A stretch of 64,000 nucleotides of DNA, from NCBI GenBank assembly GCA_004794655.1, contig SMMW01000033.1:5195001-5259000 (forward strand), written 5' to 3'. Numbering within the stretch: position 1 is the stretch's first letter; each line of letters starts with the position of its first letter. The DNA is from Marisa cornuarietis. Its lineage: Eukaryota; Mollusca; Gastropoda; Architaenioglossa; Ampullariidae. Position numbers and translations under genes: made by a program. The notes beneath the pieces were generated by a model. The model had not been told where the DNA came from, ran no database searches, and was given only the letters and a program-made list of their open reading frames with translations. This document shows positions 49,065 to 61,472 of the stretch, piece after piece.

Positions 49065-49240
49065 GGGCGGTTCTGTTAGCGCCTATCATCAATACCAGTG
49101 AAGGTTGACTGTCCTAGGTTCAGCTCTCGTCTCGGGCACGCTGTTCCTTCTCTGCATGTGGGATCTGTTTACAGGGCTGACTGCCTTGTCGTGTTATAGC
49201 CTTAGTTGCTGACTCGGCGTAAAACACTAATCCCTCCCCC
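49065..49240 (+). mobile_element. tRNA-derived SINE, copy 2
   Basis: Starts 'gggcggttctgttagcgc', contains GGTTCAGCTCTCGTCTCGGG (B box and body), 'cacgctgttccttctctgcatg' and the tail 'ttagttgctgactcggcgta' followed by aaacac. Same family as 32776-32960 in the opposite orientation. About a dozen bases around the A box are missing, so it is probably inactive. Confidence 0.82.
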
Positions 49241-49526
49241 CCCCTCCGCAAAACAAACACACACACACCTTAAAACGACAGGAAATGTAATAGTAAGACA
49301 TTCAACAGCAACTGCTTGTTTAGATGCAGGAGCCCCGAGTACGACGATACCAATGAAGTTAATGGCAAAGATATGAAGAGAAGTTGACGACGACTATGAT
49401 AAAAACTAAAGGTTTAAAAATCTTCCGTATGAATTTATAAAGTTCTAAAGATACAGATCTAAACAATTCCTGACTTTGATGCCACTTTTGTGTCTTGTTG
49501 AATGTTTAATTGGCGTCAGAAGCCTA

Positions 49527-49596
49527 AATAATAATAATAATAATAATAACAACAACAACAATAATAATAATAAAAATAATAATAATAATAATAAAA
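49527..49596 (+). repeat. (AAT)n/(AAC)n microsatellite
   Basis: Trinucleotide run with an AAC patch in the middle. Confidence 0.95.
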
Positions 49597-49820
49597 AACT
49601 GCTAAGTTATTTAACATCCTTCCCCAAAACCAAAACCCAATGTAAGTATAATTAACTTCATAACACACTTATGTGTGGTAGACGTTAAATGCACCTGCAT
49701 ACACCAACAATCACGCACAGAGCCTTTTCTGCCTCTCTATTTGTAGATTTCAGCTTCTCTCTTTCTCACTCACACACACACACTCACACACACACGCGCG
49801 CGTGCGCGCAAAAAAAACAT

Positions 49821-50003
49821 GCACGCTTGCACAGAATACAAAGCATACAGAGGGTTAAGAAAACCAGGCTTTCTTTATAAGGTAGACATCTTTAATACAC
49901 TAACACGCATGCACACAGAGTATATATATATACACACGCACGCACGCTTGCACAGAAAACAAAGAATAGGGAGGGTTAAGAAAACCAGGCTTTCTTTATA
50001 ACA
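49821..50003 (+). repeat. Duplicated 61-bp segment, period 121
   Basis: 'gcacgcttgcacagaa' through 'gaaaaccaggctttctttata' occurs at 49821-49881 and 49942-50002 with a few differences. CA/CG and TA microsatellites lie before each copy. Confidence 0.88.
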
Positions 50004-50019
50004 CACAACACACACAAGG

Positions 50020-50084
50020 GGTGGCGGTACCGGAGTACTCCAGGTGTCACATCCATAGTGCAAAACGCTCCGAGGCTGTCTCAT
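50020..50084 (-). pseudogene. Small LINE fragment (RT C-terminal motif)
   Basis: The minus strand reads VLHYGCDTW, like the conserved L-L-Y-G-C-E/D-T/M-W block at the end of LINE reverse transcriptases of the family seen at 50370-51750. Too short for more. Confidence 0.45.
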
Positions 50085-50318
50085 GAAATCTAGATCAGCA
50101 GGCTAGTATAATCAGGTACTGAAAGCGAAGGATATAAGTCAACTGCTTTAGAGTCTTAATATTACTTTGTTTTATTCAGTTTTTCTTCTTTCATAAAAAC
50201 AAAGACTGTGGATGAAAGGACAGAGACGAGAAAAATAAGAGAAATAAAAGTTTGGCGAGACAACAGGATGGTTGTTAGCGTTGTACGTCATGCCAGCAAC
50301 ACAGTCAGTCAGTCTTTC

Positions 50319-50356
50319 AGTCCAGTCCAGCCTAGTCCAATCCAGTCCAGTCCAGT
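50319..50356 (+). repeat. (AGTCC)n pentanucleotide repeat
   Basis: 'tccagtccag' repeats with minor changes just outside the 3' end of the LINE copy 2. Confidence 0.9.
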
Positions 50357-50369
50357 TCATCAGTTCTGT

Positions 50370-51750
50370 CCAGTCAGTGTCAGTCGTCCCTTGACCAGAA
50401 ACTGTCGTTGGGGGAGCACATGGATAGACGCAGCAGCTGACAGGGCCCGCCACTCTTGCCTATTTTGGGTGATAGCGAGCAGGTCCTGTACAGGATGACC
50501 AGTCCAGTCTTTGACGTTCTTAAGCCAGTTCTCCCTCTGGCCACCTCGGCGTCGGCCACCCTCCAAGGTACCTTGAAAGATAGTTTTTGACAAGGTGACA
50601 AGGTGTGGTGCCGGGTCACATGGCAAAAGAAGACCAGCTTACGTCGCTTGACTGTTGATAGTAAAGGTTCATGGTGTCATACGAGTGTTGCAACCGTGTT
50701 TCGTACAAAGTCGTTGCTTCTATGTTCTCTGTACGAGATCCTGAGCAGCATTCTCAGGCATTTGTTTTCGAACGCCTGGATTCTCCGTTTCTGCGAGCAC
50801 ATTCCACATGTCACATCCGTAGAGCAGGATCAGCACCACCAGGGATTTGTACAGCTTGTACTTGGTAGTGAATCTTATGGCTGTGCCAGATACTATCTAG
50901 TCTAGCCATTGCCACTGTTGCTGTTGCGATCCTGATGCGGATGTCTGGTGTGGAGCTGCCGTCCTTGGAGAGGGTGGCTCCCAAGTACTTGAAGCTGCTT
51001 ACCTCTTCGAGCTGTACCCCGTTCATATAGATCTCTGCTTTGTCGCTGCCGTTGATCATTACTTTGCTCTTTTCAGTGCTGGTCTCCATTCCATACGCAT
51101 TTGAACTGTCTTTCAGTCTGGTGTTAATGGTTTGCAGTTCTTTGTTAGTACTTGCTAACAAATCTATGTCGTCTGTAAAGCGTATGTTGCAGACTGGTCT
51201 TCCACCAATGGAAATGGAAGTATGATGGTCGTGGAGAGCTTCGAGGATGATGTTCTCCAAGAAGATATTAAAAAGCACCGGTGATAGGAGACATCCTTGA
51301 CGTACGCCTACTGTGGTGTGAAAGTAAGCTCCTATTTGGTTGTTCAGCAGTACTGTACTCGTTGAGCTATTATATAGGGATTAGATTACTTGAACGAGGC
51401 CTTCTTCGATGTTGAGCTTTCGCATCACATTCCAAAGCCCAAGTCAAATGCCTTTTTAAAGTCACTGACGTTATGGCAGATGTCCCGCTGATGCTGAAGA
51501 TGCTTTTATAAAACGTGCGGCAGTTGAAGATCTGCTCAACTGTGCTTCTACGTGGTCTGAATCCAGCCTATTCTCTGCGATGCTGCTAATGCGGTTCTGT
51601 ATGACCGTTAGCGTGACTTTGCTTTGGGGGGGGGGGCTGATAAGGGTAAGGTTCTGTAGTTCTGGCACTGTTTTCTGTTTCCTTTTTTGAAGAGGCATAT
51701 GATTAGTTACTGCGTCCATTTTTTGGGCCATTCATTGCTTTCCCAGACTC
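50370..51750 (-). pseudogene. LINE reverse transcriptase relic, copy 2
   Basis: Minus strand, 5' to 3': fragments of the NYRTISLISHP-type block (LQNLTLISPPPQSKVTLTVI), then an intact 155-codon piece at 51278-50811 with LFNIFLENII, HDHHTSISIGGRPVCN, the catalytic box as RFTDDIDLL (FADD expected), EKSKVMINGS and FKYLGATLSKDGS. After a break, SKTIFQGTLEGGRRRGGQREN at 50590-50520 and a C-terminal end near 50370. Frameshifts and stops make it inactive. Same family as copy 1, in opposite orientation. Confidence 0.87.
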
Positions 51751-51854
51751 TTTGGCGACTTTCCTCCTTTCAGGCTGTGTACAGCTCTTTCGACCTTTTC
51801 TCGTAGGACTGGTAGGTCTGCAGGTTCAAAATACAGGCTATTTTACAAAAACGG

Positions 51855-51935
51855 AACAAGAAGAATAAGAAGGAGGAGGAGGGGAAGAAGGAGGAGGAGG
51901 AAGAGGGGAAAAGAAAGAGAGAACGAAAGGAAAGT
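51855..51935 (+). repeat. Polypurine tract (GGA/GAA-rich, about 80 bp)
   Basis: Almost uninterrupted A/G sequence (gaaggaggaggaggggaaga and on). Such mirror-like purine tracts can form triplex DNA; no other function is suggested. Confidence 0.85.
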
Positions 51936-52433
51936 CGATGACCAGAGAAAATAAAAGGAACGGTGATGACGAAAGACTTAAACCAATTTGAAGCATTTGA
52001 CAGTTTTGACTAGCTCAATTCCCACAAGTTTACTCCACGGAAGTGCATTTTGTGAGCCCCGAGAATGTTATTTTAAAATTTTCTTTTTTGGTATTCGAGA
52101 GAAGGGGCGAACCTGCGGTTTTGCCGAGATTTTGCTTTAAGCAGTTTAGTTAATCGATCGTTCGTTATTGTACCGACGAGGGGTCATCTGGCGGTTCCTT
52201 CTTTTTTGAAAGCAGTCGGACGATCTAGCTATTGAGCCTGATTCGGTCAGCGTCAAGTGAGACATTAAGAACTACTCTCGTACCCCAAAAAACCCCTCCG
52301 ACACGAGGATATACCAGGCCCGCGAGTGCAGATCACATCATCGCATTTCCCGTGAGGATAAGAAAATATTTTTCTTGTAAATGAAAATAAGCAATAAAGC
52401 TCCAGAGTAACAAAGAACACATTCTTAAGTACA

Positions 52434-52461
52434 ATCAATCAATCAATCAATCAATCGATCG

Positions 52462-52500
<39 letters not shown>
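52434..52500 (+). repeat. (AATC)n microsatellite
   Basis: About 16 tetranucleotide units with two ATCG variants. A (GT)n run also lies at 52683-52706. Confidence 0.96.
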
Positions 52501-52501
<1 letters not shown>

Positions 52502-55500
52502 TCATTTTAACACTTTAATTTGGAAGATAACAGAACAAGCCGAAAGTGGATAGTAACATTTATAGAAATGAATGGACGAATGGCAATGATAGGACGAATG
52601 AATGATGAATAATTGAATGAATGAACGGATAGATATTTTAGATGTGCGTGTGTGTGCGTGTGCATGTGCGTGCGTGCGTGCGTGTGTGTGTGTGTGTGTG
52701 TGTGTGAAATATACAAAGAAACCAGAAAGGAAGGTGAAGGACTGCTAAAGGTAACGTCCATCTGGGTAATCCGTCGCACAGAAAAATTTACAAAAATGCT
52801 TAGACATACAAGAAGCAACAAAATGTAAAATGCTAAGAATAAATCCTATGCTTTTCTAATATGATAACTGGAAGAGAAAACTCGTAGGGTAGCTTCGCAT
52901 TGCCCATATTTCCACAACTCTTAACCATGGGTTTCACGGTGAGCCCGTATGAAGAGGCACTCGGATTACACCTCGAGGCCAAGTCCTGTAGCTGGACCAG
53001 GTTATTCCCTACTGACATGGCTGATGATACTGCTTATACTGTTTATAACATTTCTTCATAATCCTTTAGTGACTATCCCAAGGTTATAGCAGGGATCAGA
53101 CATGTTTCGAAGTTTTAACTTTGAAGCTGTAAACTTAAATGTCTTGAAGAAAGAGATAGAGAGTAAGAGAGGGACACAAGAAGACAGATGGATATAAAAA
53201 AAGATTGAAAGAGAATCAACTTTTTCAGAGAAATTATGAGCGGAAGTCTGGGTTGTGACTGTGTCTCTTCTGCCGAAAGTGCAATAAGTATTTGATGTTG
53301 CTCACATGTGCAGTCCTCTTTATGTTTTCTATCGAGACGCAGCGCCATCACTCCAAAGGGACAACACTCCAGATATCTGGCCAACGACGTCAGATTTGGC
53401 GGCCCTCCAGACTTCTGACGATGTGCCAGGGGGGACACTGAAGACAATTACGATGAAGTCCAGCGCACGTCTACAGGCGCCTTGGCGGAGAAAGAAGAAG
53501 AGCAGACTTCCAGAAAGGTGCCAGAGAATGCGGGGTGGTGCGAGGAAGGGGTAGCCATGCCAAAATACCCAGCCAGTCATTGTCGCCGATAAAGTCTCAT
53601 GCTAATGACACGGAGAGGCCCTGGGGAACCCGCGGCCGACCAAAAGTAATGTGTTTCTTCTCCTGTATTTCGGTAGCCAGCCTGAAATGAAGAAATGTTT
53701 TCCATTTCCTCGAGCACCTGGGACCGCACAAAGCCCCGAGAGTCCGGCTTTCCGCACAGATGATGGTGTGCTCTTGCAATCCTTCGGGTGTGAATTTTTA
53801 TCATCTATCTCCGTTTTCTTTTTCTAACCCCCCGCTGCATTAGTTTTATATCTTTGTTCGCTAGTTTTTCTGCCCCGTCCTCTTCTGTGAATAGCCTGAC
53901 GCAAAGAGTGTGACAAAACCGAAATGGCTTGATGCACATGTTCAGAAGAACAAGCTATGTGTATAATTCCTATTTAAAACAACAAAGCCCGTTTCTTGGC
54001 AACGGTGCAACTGTGGTTAAGGTGGAAATCATTAGTTGTAAGTAAGCGTCATCTTCACTTTGTTAGGGACGAAAAACAGAACCTCTCTAAGGACGCATTG
54101 TACCATTCACCCACAGAACTATCCGATGTTCTAGTTTTATTATACATTGCAGAATTGACCTTCAGGTCTCAGCTTCACAACCAACTGAAGTCATAGGCTC
54201 AACTGGTGTTAATGTCAAGCCCATTCTTTAATATTTTCATAGATGGATGATTCGCGGCTTTTTCCCGTAAAACAAGGACTCAAGCAAAAGATGTAACACT
54301 AGTCTGAGATTAGGAGATAACAACACTGGACTTATTCGATACCAGACCGGTATACTGTTCCATAACAGATACAACAGGTTATGTTTATGACTACTTCGTG
54401 TCATAAGTGGGTCAAAAGTAATTGTAAAAGAAGGGAAGAAAATATTATTGAAATTGAAGAAAGTCGTCCACGTCGAGAAAACGTCTTTTTTCATCGAGCC
54501 GTCATCTGTGGCCTCTACTCGGAAACATAAACCTTTCTGTTCATTCGTTGTCCCTTTTCAGCAATACCTTCTGTTCATCCCTGCAATTTTCTGCCAAATA
54601 CTTTATGTTCATCCAAAGTTTTCTTCTTTTTTAATCCCTCTGATATTGGGTGTCAAAAAAACGTTAAATGCAAAGTCAGATGCACAGGAACAACTTTCAA
54701 AAATCGAATAATTGACAAAGAAAATGGTTTTAAGAAATTATGATGACCGGATAGCTTTTTTTTTTAATAAGCGTCCCATGACACTATTCTGAATAGATTT
54801 ATCTAAATATATATTGTCATTTATTTCTGACGCCAGCTTCACTTTTCCATGGTGGAATCGCGACTTCCTGACGTGAATTCTAAAACAAAGAAAAACCTGT
54901 TTTCACCGCCTCTCAAGACTTTTTGGAATTCAGCCTGATATCGATTTGGTTTCTGGAACGAAACTGAAACTTGCTTCAAATCTGTCTTGACACTTACCAA
55001 ATGTATGGCCTAACTGGGAAGCTTACATTAATAGACACGATTTCCTCTCCTTGGCGACTACATCGTGTCATTTGGTGTTACCTCGGATTCTTTTCTAACT
55101 TTCTAAAGTAATAATGAGCGAAGCGATTGAAAGAGAGATAGAAGGGAAGGAAGAGCAAATCTGAGAAAATATAATCCACTTAGAGTCTTCGAAAACGTGC
55201 TACTGAACTGAAAAGAGTGGAAATACAATATTCTCACAGGATTTCTTGAGGCTATGGACATCACGCAGACTTTGATACAAGACTCTGCCTTTGTTAACGT
55301 GGTCGGCACTCGTTACGAGGTCGGTTTATATTGACTGTGTTGTGTGCTGAAGACCTAATGTGCTGAGCTGACACACGTGTTAGGTGTGTGAAGTGCTGAC
55401 GTACATACTGAGTGCCGACACATAAGGACTGTGTTAATATTCTGAGTACTGGCTCACATGTTGAATATGTTGAGTGCTAACACACACGATGGTTGTCAAG

Positions 55501-56968
55501 AGACTTAATTCAACGGCCTTCGTTAAGTATTCATTAACACCCTCGTTGACTGTGTCGGGTACTAAACGACGTCATTGCTCAGAAACAACAGACACGTTGC
55601 TGTCTTGACTATTTGCGTACTAACATGTTTTTCCCCCTCGTCTCTGCTCTGCCATTCCTTTCCTAACTCAGGTGTCATCTGTTTAGATATTCAGATATTT
55701 GCCGACATCCCCAGAATATCAGTCTAATCGCTTCTGTAATTCTATAATCTTCTATAGAATTAAATCACCGATTGGCTACGAGCTACACCCCGACATTCAG
55801 AGGATTAACTTCAGATATTTTTGTTTGCAAATAACACATACCTCGTGGCTAATATTCGACATACTTACCTCAGAACTTGCATTCCAACAGTTTCACCACC
55901 GGTTAAGGACTACGATAGCACACAACACATCTTCGTCGTTAGCATCACCATCTTCAAATGTTTTACAGCGGGACTGAGGAGGGCGAGGTGTTCACGGAGG
56001 CAGAGTGAGTCAGTGTACTTAATAAACAAATTACTTAATAAACTATGACTTATAAATACTTCTATTCTAGATTGCTTAATCATCACAGAAGACTCATAAA
56101 TTATCCATTCTGTCCTCTTTTTTCTTTCTACCTTGCATTCATCTTCATCGTCTTAGTTTGAGAAACCGCCTGGAAATAACCTTTGATCGCTGCTTCACTT
56201 AGGTTAGTACTTCCGGCGTATCACTTTTCTCTGCCTGCTTTATTCGGACACATCACCCAAAACCATTTGCCAGCGGCTGCTTCAGAACCCCCGCCTTTCG
56301 TTTGAAGACAGCCGATCGCTTTATTTTTTACTTTTCTTTTTTTTTTAATCTAACCTCAAAAAGTCCGGCAGATCGGCCACATCATTTCCATCAGCTTACC
56401 TTGAAGTCTGCAGAAAATTTAACCGGCAATCTTTTCTGTTGATTCCTTCGGGAGGCTGGCATGTCCACGCGGAAAAGATTGACTAGCCAAACGGTAAATC
56501 AACCATGGAGGCAGGCCCACTGCGCGTTAAGTCCAAGAAACATGCGCCAAAGGCACAGGGGGGATGCCGACAGGCAAACGTTTCCAAGCGTAGCTTGCCG
56601 CTTCCAGCAATGCTTTCTTGTCCTCGGTTCCTCCCAGCTTTGCTCGAACAAACTGGATTTCACTTGCAAGCGGACATTTCTTCTTCTCTAAAGTTCCTTA
56701 TGCTTTTCTTGATTGGCAATATGCTTCGATGGCGAGGACGGAAAAATGAACAAGAACCCAGTTAATGTAGTCGTCAGTGAGTTCTGTGTTCAAATCGAAA
56801 GTCTCCTCACATTATCAATGCTACGAGAAAAAAGACGAGGTAAAAATAAATAAATAAAAAATCTAATGACGGCCTGTCTTGTCGCCGTTCACTTTGCCCC
56901 ACTCCTGACAAATACGAAGAACAAATCGAAATTTGAATCGGACAATGTGGGATAATAATACAAGAAGA

Positions 56969-57030
<62 letters not shown>

Positions 57031-58550
57031 GTATTAATGGCTTCTTCGAAACGAGCGGTGCAACTCAGAATCTGTTTCTTCGAGGCATTCGTTTTTTCTG
57101 ACATTCGTTTTTTTCCGACAGAATTTTTTTTCTCTCTGTCAACCTTCAAACAATGAAATGTTCTGCTGATATGTGAAGACCAAATAAACCGGAGACATGA
57201 AAACATCAGAAGGAGCGAGCGGACATGGTCTTCGATGGACGGGGTAACATTTAACACTGGTACAACAGAGTCTAGATTATCCCGAATTGCCCATAGCGCG
57301 CACACTTTCGGGTTCAGAACTCGTGGTGATGGCCACAACGACTCCGAGAACAGGGCAGGCAGTGTTCACGCGCCTGCACGTGCTAGCGCTCTGAGCTTTA
57401 TCGAGAAAGCTGTCTCGGAAATTGCTTAGATGATGTTTACCGTCTGGTCAACACTTATTTGGGACCTTCCGTGAGGTGCACACGTTTCGGCGCTCGGATT
57501 TCCACGACGGCGAAAGGGTTAATGTGCTCTTTGTGTTAGCGAAATGTTTGGCAGCAGCCGAATGGTCTCCGCAAGGTCACGTGACTTTTCAGGCTGCGTC
57601 TAGCCTTTAGTGGCAAGGAGTTCTTCACAATATTTAAGAGAGCATCGGTACTGTCTGCCGCTTTCAGAAGACTGACTGCCAAGTTTCTTACACAACGTTT
57701 ACGTGGAAAGAGTTCGTGGTTATGTCATCTAATTTTAAGGAAAGTAGATAAGGAATGTTAGCTTCACACCAAGTGAGAGCTTTGCAAATAATCAACCCCT
57801 ATTCAAATATTTTCAGTACAGAAAAGAGCAGTCAAGGGAAGGTGGGCATAAAAAAACCATTTGCACAATCTAAAATGTGATTCTGCTGGATGGTGTAGTA
57901 AGACAAGCGAGGATACCAGACTCACTTTTCTAGTTCTGTAGTTTACAGAACGTGCAGTGATTTTGGATGGTGCATGATTGAATTGTCTTGTTCGAACCCT
58001 CATCCAGGCCATCCCTCGGGGGTCTAAACAAGGGAGGCCATGTTTTTCACTTTTACTGCCCCTGGCGTCTTGGAAGCATGATGCTTCCCCAGAGACGCAA
58101 TTTTAGACTTGGAATCTTATTTTCATGCGAAATGATTGGCCACAAACAGCCAAACTGCTGCTGGTCATCCACCTGAGTAATTACGATGATTGAGCAACCG
58201 TTGCGTTTAGATATCGTTAACGAGCCTTATTCAGATTGCACCCAATCCTTAACTACTGGCCATGATTCTGTAGGTTTTTGTCCACAAACTCATCCTATTT
58301 TTATAAAATAATTATTTCTGTTTGAATCGCAGATGCAGTAAAGATGCCACACGTTCATTTATTTAATTAAGCCGTATTGTTCTTAGGCAGCCTCTAAGCA
58401 AAAGGCCCAATCTAAGTTACAACAATATAAAAAAATGATAAAGAAACCCCTGTTACGCTACATTTGTTTAAGATGAGTCTTCCTCGGGGGACAGGAAATT
58501 TGTCTCATGGAAAATGACTACAGCATGTTTAGGAAAAGAAAAGAGTAGTG
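52501..58550. other. Intergenic; no gene recognised
   Basis: Includes a (GT)n run at 56971-57028 and CA/GT-rich patches. ORFs such as 56889-57338 (minus) are built around the microsatellite. No conserved domain, exon chain or RNA gene was recognised. Confidence 0.5.
56971..57028 (+). repeat. (TG)n microsatellite
   Basis: About 29 TG units. Confidence 0.97.
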
Positions 58551-58554
58551 AAAT

Positions 58555-58790
58555 AAACAACCTACAGTGAGTATGATAAACAACCTACAGTGGGTTTGAT
58601 AAACAACCTACAGTGGGTTTGACAAACAACCTACAGTATGTACAATGGGTAACACAACAGTAGTCGTGATAACTTACAGTAGTGTGATAAACAACATAAC
58701 AGTATGATAAACAACGCAAAAACATCAGGCATAATAAACAACATACAGTAGGTAAGATAAACAAAACATCAGTAGGTATGACGAAAAATA
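58555..58790 (+). repeat. Degenerate 22-24 bp minisatellite
   Basis: The unit 'gataaacaacctacagtggg' plus a few bases repeats about ten times. It is nearly exact for the first three to four units (58556-58640) and then decays (variants cataacagt, catacagtagg, aaacatcagtagg). Confidence 0.9.
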
Positions 58791-61407
58791 ATAAACTTGA
58801 GTGCATGGATTAGACCTTCAAGATGGGCATACAAAAATCTGTCTAAGCTGCTTAGACCTATCATCTTTGGACCTTAAAATATTCATACCTAATCTAACCT
58901 GGTGAACTTCGTTTACATATGTAACTGGAAGATTGTAACTGCATTTTTTAAAGTGGAAAAATGTTTAAACCTAATTGACAACGTTGGCATTGTCTTATTC
59001 GGTAATCTTTGTTAAGCAAGTTCTCTTGCGGATTGAAAGCTACATTTGATGCCCTGCCATAGCGAGTCAAAATTACTTTTTCTCAAAGTAATTTTTGCAA
59101 TGTTTGCATCTCTGCGAAGATACTCGGAGCTGATAGCCAACTCTCTGTAATGAGTTGTTACCAAATGGTGATGTTAAAGAAAGAGGCAACGGTGGCCAAC
59201 GAGTCTTCTGTCCTTGGAGTGAAGTTGTAGAGACTTCACTGATCTCCGGGTGAGCTGTTTATATTGTAAGGGCGGCTCCCGTGTCCTTCTCGTCACTGTC
59301 GTTCCCCTTTCTCAGCCGTTTAAGGGATAAGATGTCCCTTCAACAACTGTGTCAGAAGCGGGAAAAGTATGCTGCGCCACTACATGGGTACTAAAGTGGT
59401 TCAGTTTTAACCAAACTTCCAACCGCTAGCTGTCCCATTCCCTGACTGAACAGGAGCATCAAACCATTTTTAACATTAAATCTTGTGATGCATTTTTGGA
59501 TGAACTATTCTGTAGCTAATATATATATATATATATATGTGTGTGTGTCAGCGTGGTGTCCCGTCGCCTTACAGGCATAGCTCTCCCCATTTGATGTATT
59601 TCTGCTCGATTTTTGTTACTTTGGTGACCATTGTATGCTTTCTCTTTGTGTTATGACTGTCGGGGAACTGTGAATCTTTATTTTTCATCCAGGTCTTATT
59701 AATTTTATGTCACCTACCGGTCTCTTCTCTCTGTCGCTATAGCGGTTTAAAGTTGTTACTACAGTGCGGTGTTGACCTTTCATCAGCGTCAAACGATGAT
59801 ATTTTAATACACCTTCTCTCGGTTTTGTGACTACACAGATCCCAGTCTCTTGATTAGTTGATCTACACTTGGCCTGAGTATCGATTTATCTGTGTTCACC
59901 ACCGACAACACATTGAATTTACCTTTAACGGATCACAACCTCTGAAGATGTACTCCTCCACCGCAACGACGACTTTCAGTCTTTCAGACTTTTCACCTTT
60001 CCCGTCGTCTTTTCTACCTGACATCGTAACGGCTTCTCTAGTCCTCAGTACTATGGACTTCTAGTTGATCTTTTCTGAGTTCGGCTTGGAAGAAACAACA
60101 CTTTTATGATATGTAGATATTAAGTGATCAACATCTTGTTCTCTAAAGGCTTCATCCACCGGAGCAACGACAAACTCTTCTTCCGTTTACTGCAATGAGA
60201 GAGCTGCCGGACTTTTCTTTTATTATTCCTTTCACTAGTGTAGGAAAAATAGATTCAGTGCAGCGAGAGAACTAATAAATATTTTCATGTACTAGCTGTT
60301 AATTTCATTTAGTTTATATCTCATCAAATTACCCTTACAGAATATTATGTTACTTGAAGGCATGGTTTCGTAATTTTTTTAAGTATTACAGTAACCATGG
60401 TTCAAACGTTCCGTATTAAAATTTGTGATATTCAGGGGGTCGTTGCCAGTGAAAAATTGACAAAACGGACAATAAATTTTTATGTTCAATTTTGTAAGAA
60501 TGGCTACTACACGAACTGCCTCATTTTTGTCAATTATCACACCAATATTCTAGGGCTAAAGTTCTTTTGGTTTTTTTTTCAGTTTGCTTATAAAAGACAG
60601 CTCTTTTTGCCAAAGGCGTATAATATTCTCATTTACCACTTCTTGATAATGATACGCACATATCATCTTCAAATAGACTCGATTTTTGCAGGAAATGCTT
60701 CCCCTGAGAATGGAAAGAATAGGGATTTTTGAAGGCGTGTGTTTAATGTATTTAGTTCGAGTCAGAAGGTCAGCGTTCGACTTTTGGCCGTGCCTCTGAA
60801 AAATCATTTAGTCCAAGGATTTATCAGTGAAATTAAAAGGCGGGGAAAGAAAAGGGCTGGGGACCGCTTTCCACGTGCCATGGCCTTGACAGTACGAACT
60901 TCATCACTTGGCGGAGCCAGCAACGGCTACGGTAATAGAACATCACTTTTGCCTTCTTCATCTAAAAGGTCGAGCTCTTGGTGACCTTGCTCAAAATACC
61001 TGCAATGTGGTTTTCCTTTGCACGAATACTGCACACTCCTTAAAAGGTGCAGCTTACTAGATGAACATGGGATTGGTAGGTGCTTTTGAAGACTATGCCT
61101 TCGGGCTATTTGTATGAGAGTTATTTTGTTCACACTGGATTTCCAATGTCTTTATTTGTTGAGAAGTACGTGTTAAGAAGCTACAGGAGGCACCCTAACC
61201 CACCCGAAATACGCAATCAAGTTAAGATGATTGATGTTATGCTTCTTGGAGCTAAGTCTATGGTTTTGGTTAAGCATGACGGTCTTTTAAGTCTTAATAC
61301 AAAAGACCATTCAAAAGAAAAGAAAAATAAATAAAAGACAAGAACGACTTATAAAGTTACAAACATACGAAAAATTAAACCGAACAAAAATAAAAAGAGA
61401 AAAAAAC

Positions 61408-61472
61408 CAACCAACCAACCCAACCAACCAACCAACCAACCAACCAAAAAACAAACAAACAAACAAACAAAC
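61408..61472 (+). repeat. (CCAA)n then (CAAA)n microsatellite
   Basis: About nine CCAA units followed by five to six AAAC units. Confidence 0.95.

Noticed and set aside
57940..58020. B-box-like GGGTTCGAAC on the minus strand, possible tRNA gene
   Set aside because: No A box, acceptor stem pairing or anticodon arm could be found at suitable distance.
60397..60732. 111-codon ORF near the right end
   Set aside because: AT-rich, Phe/Ile/Tyr-heavy translation without a recognisable domain; probably chance.
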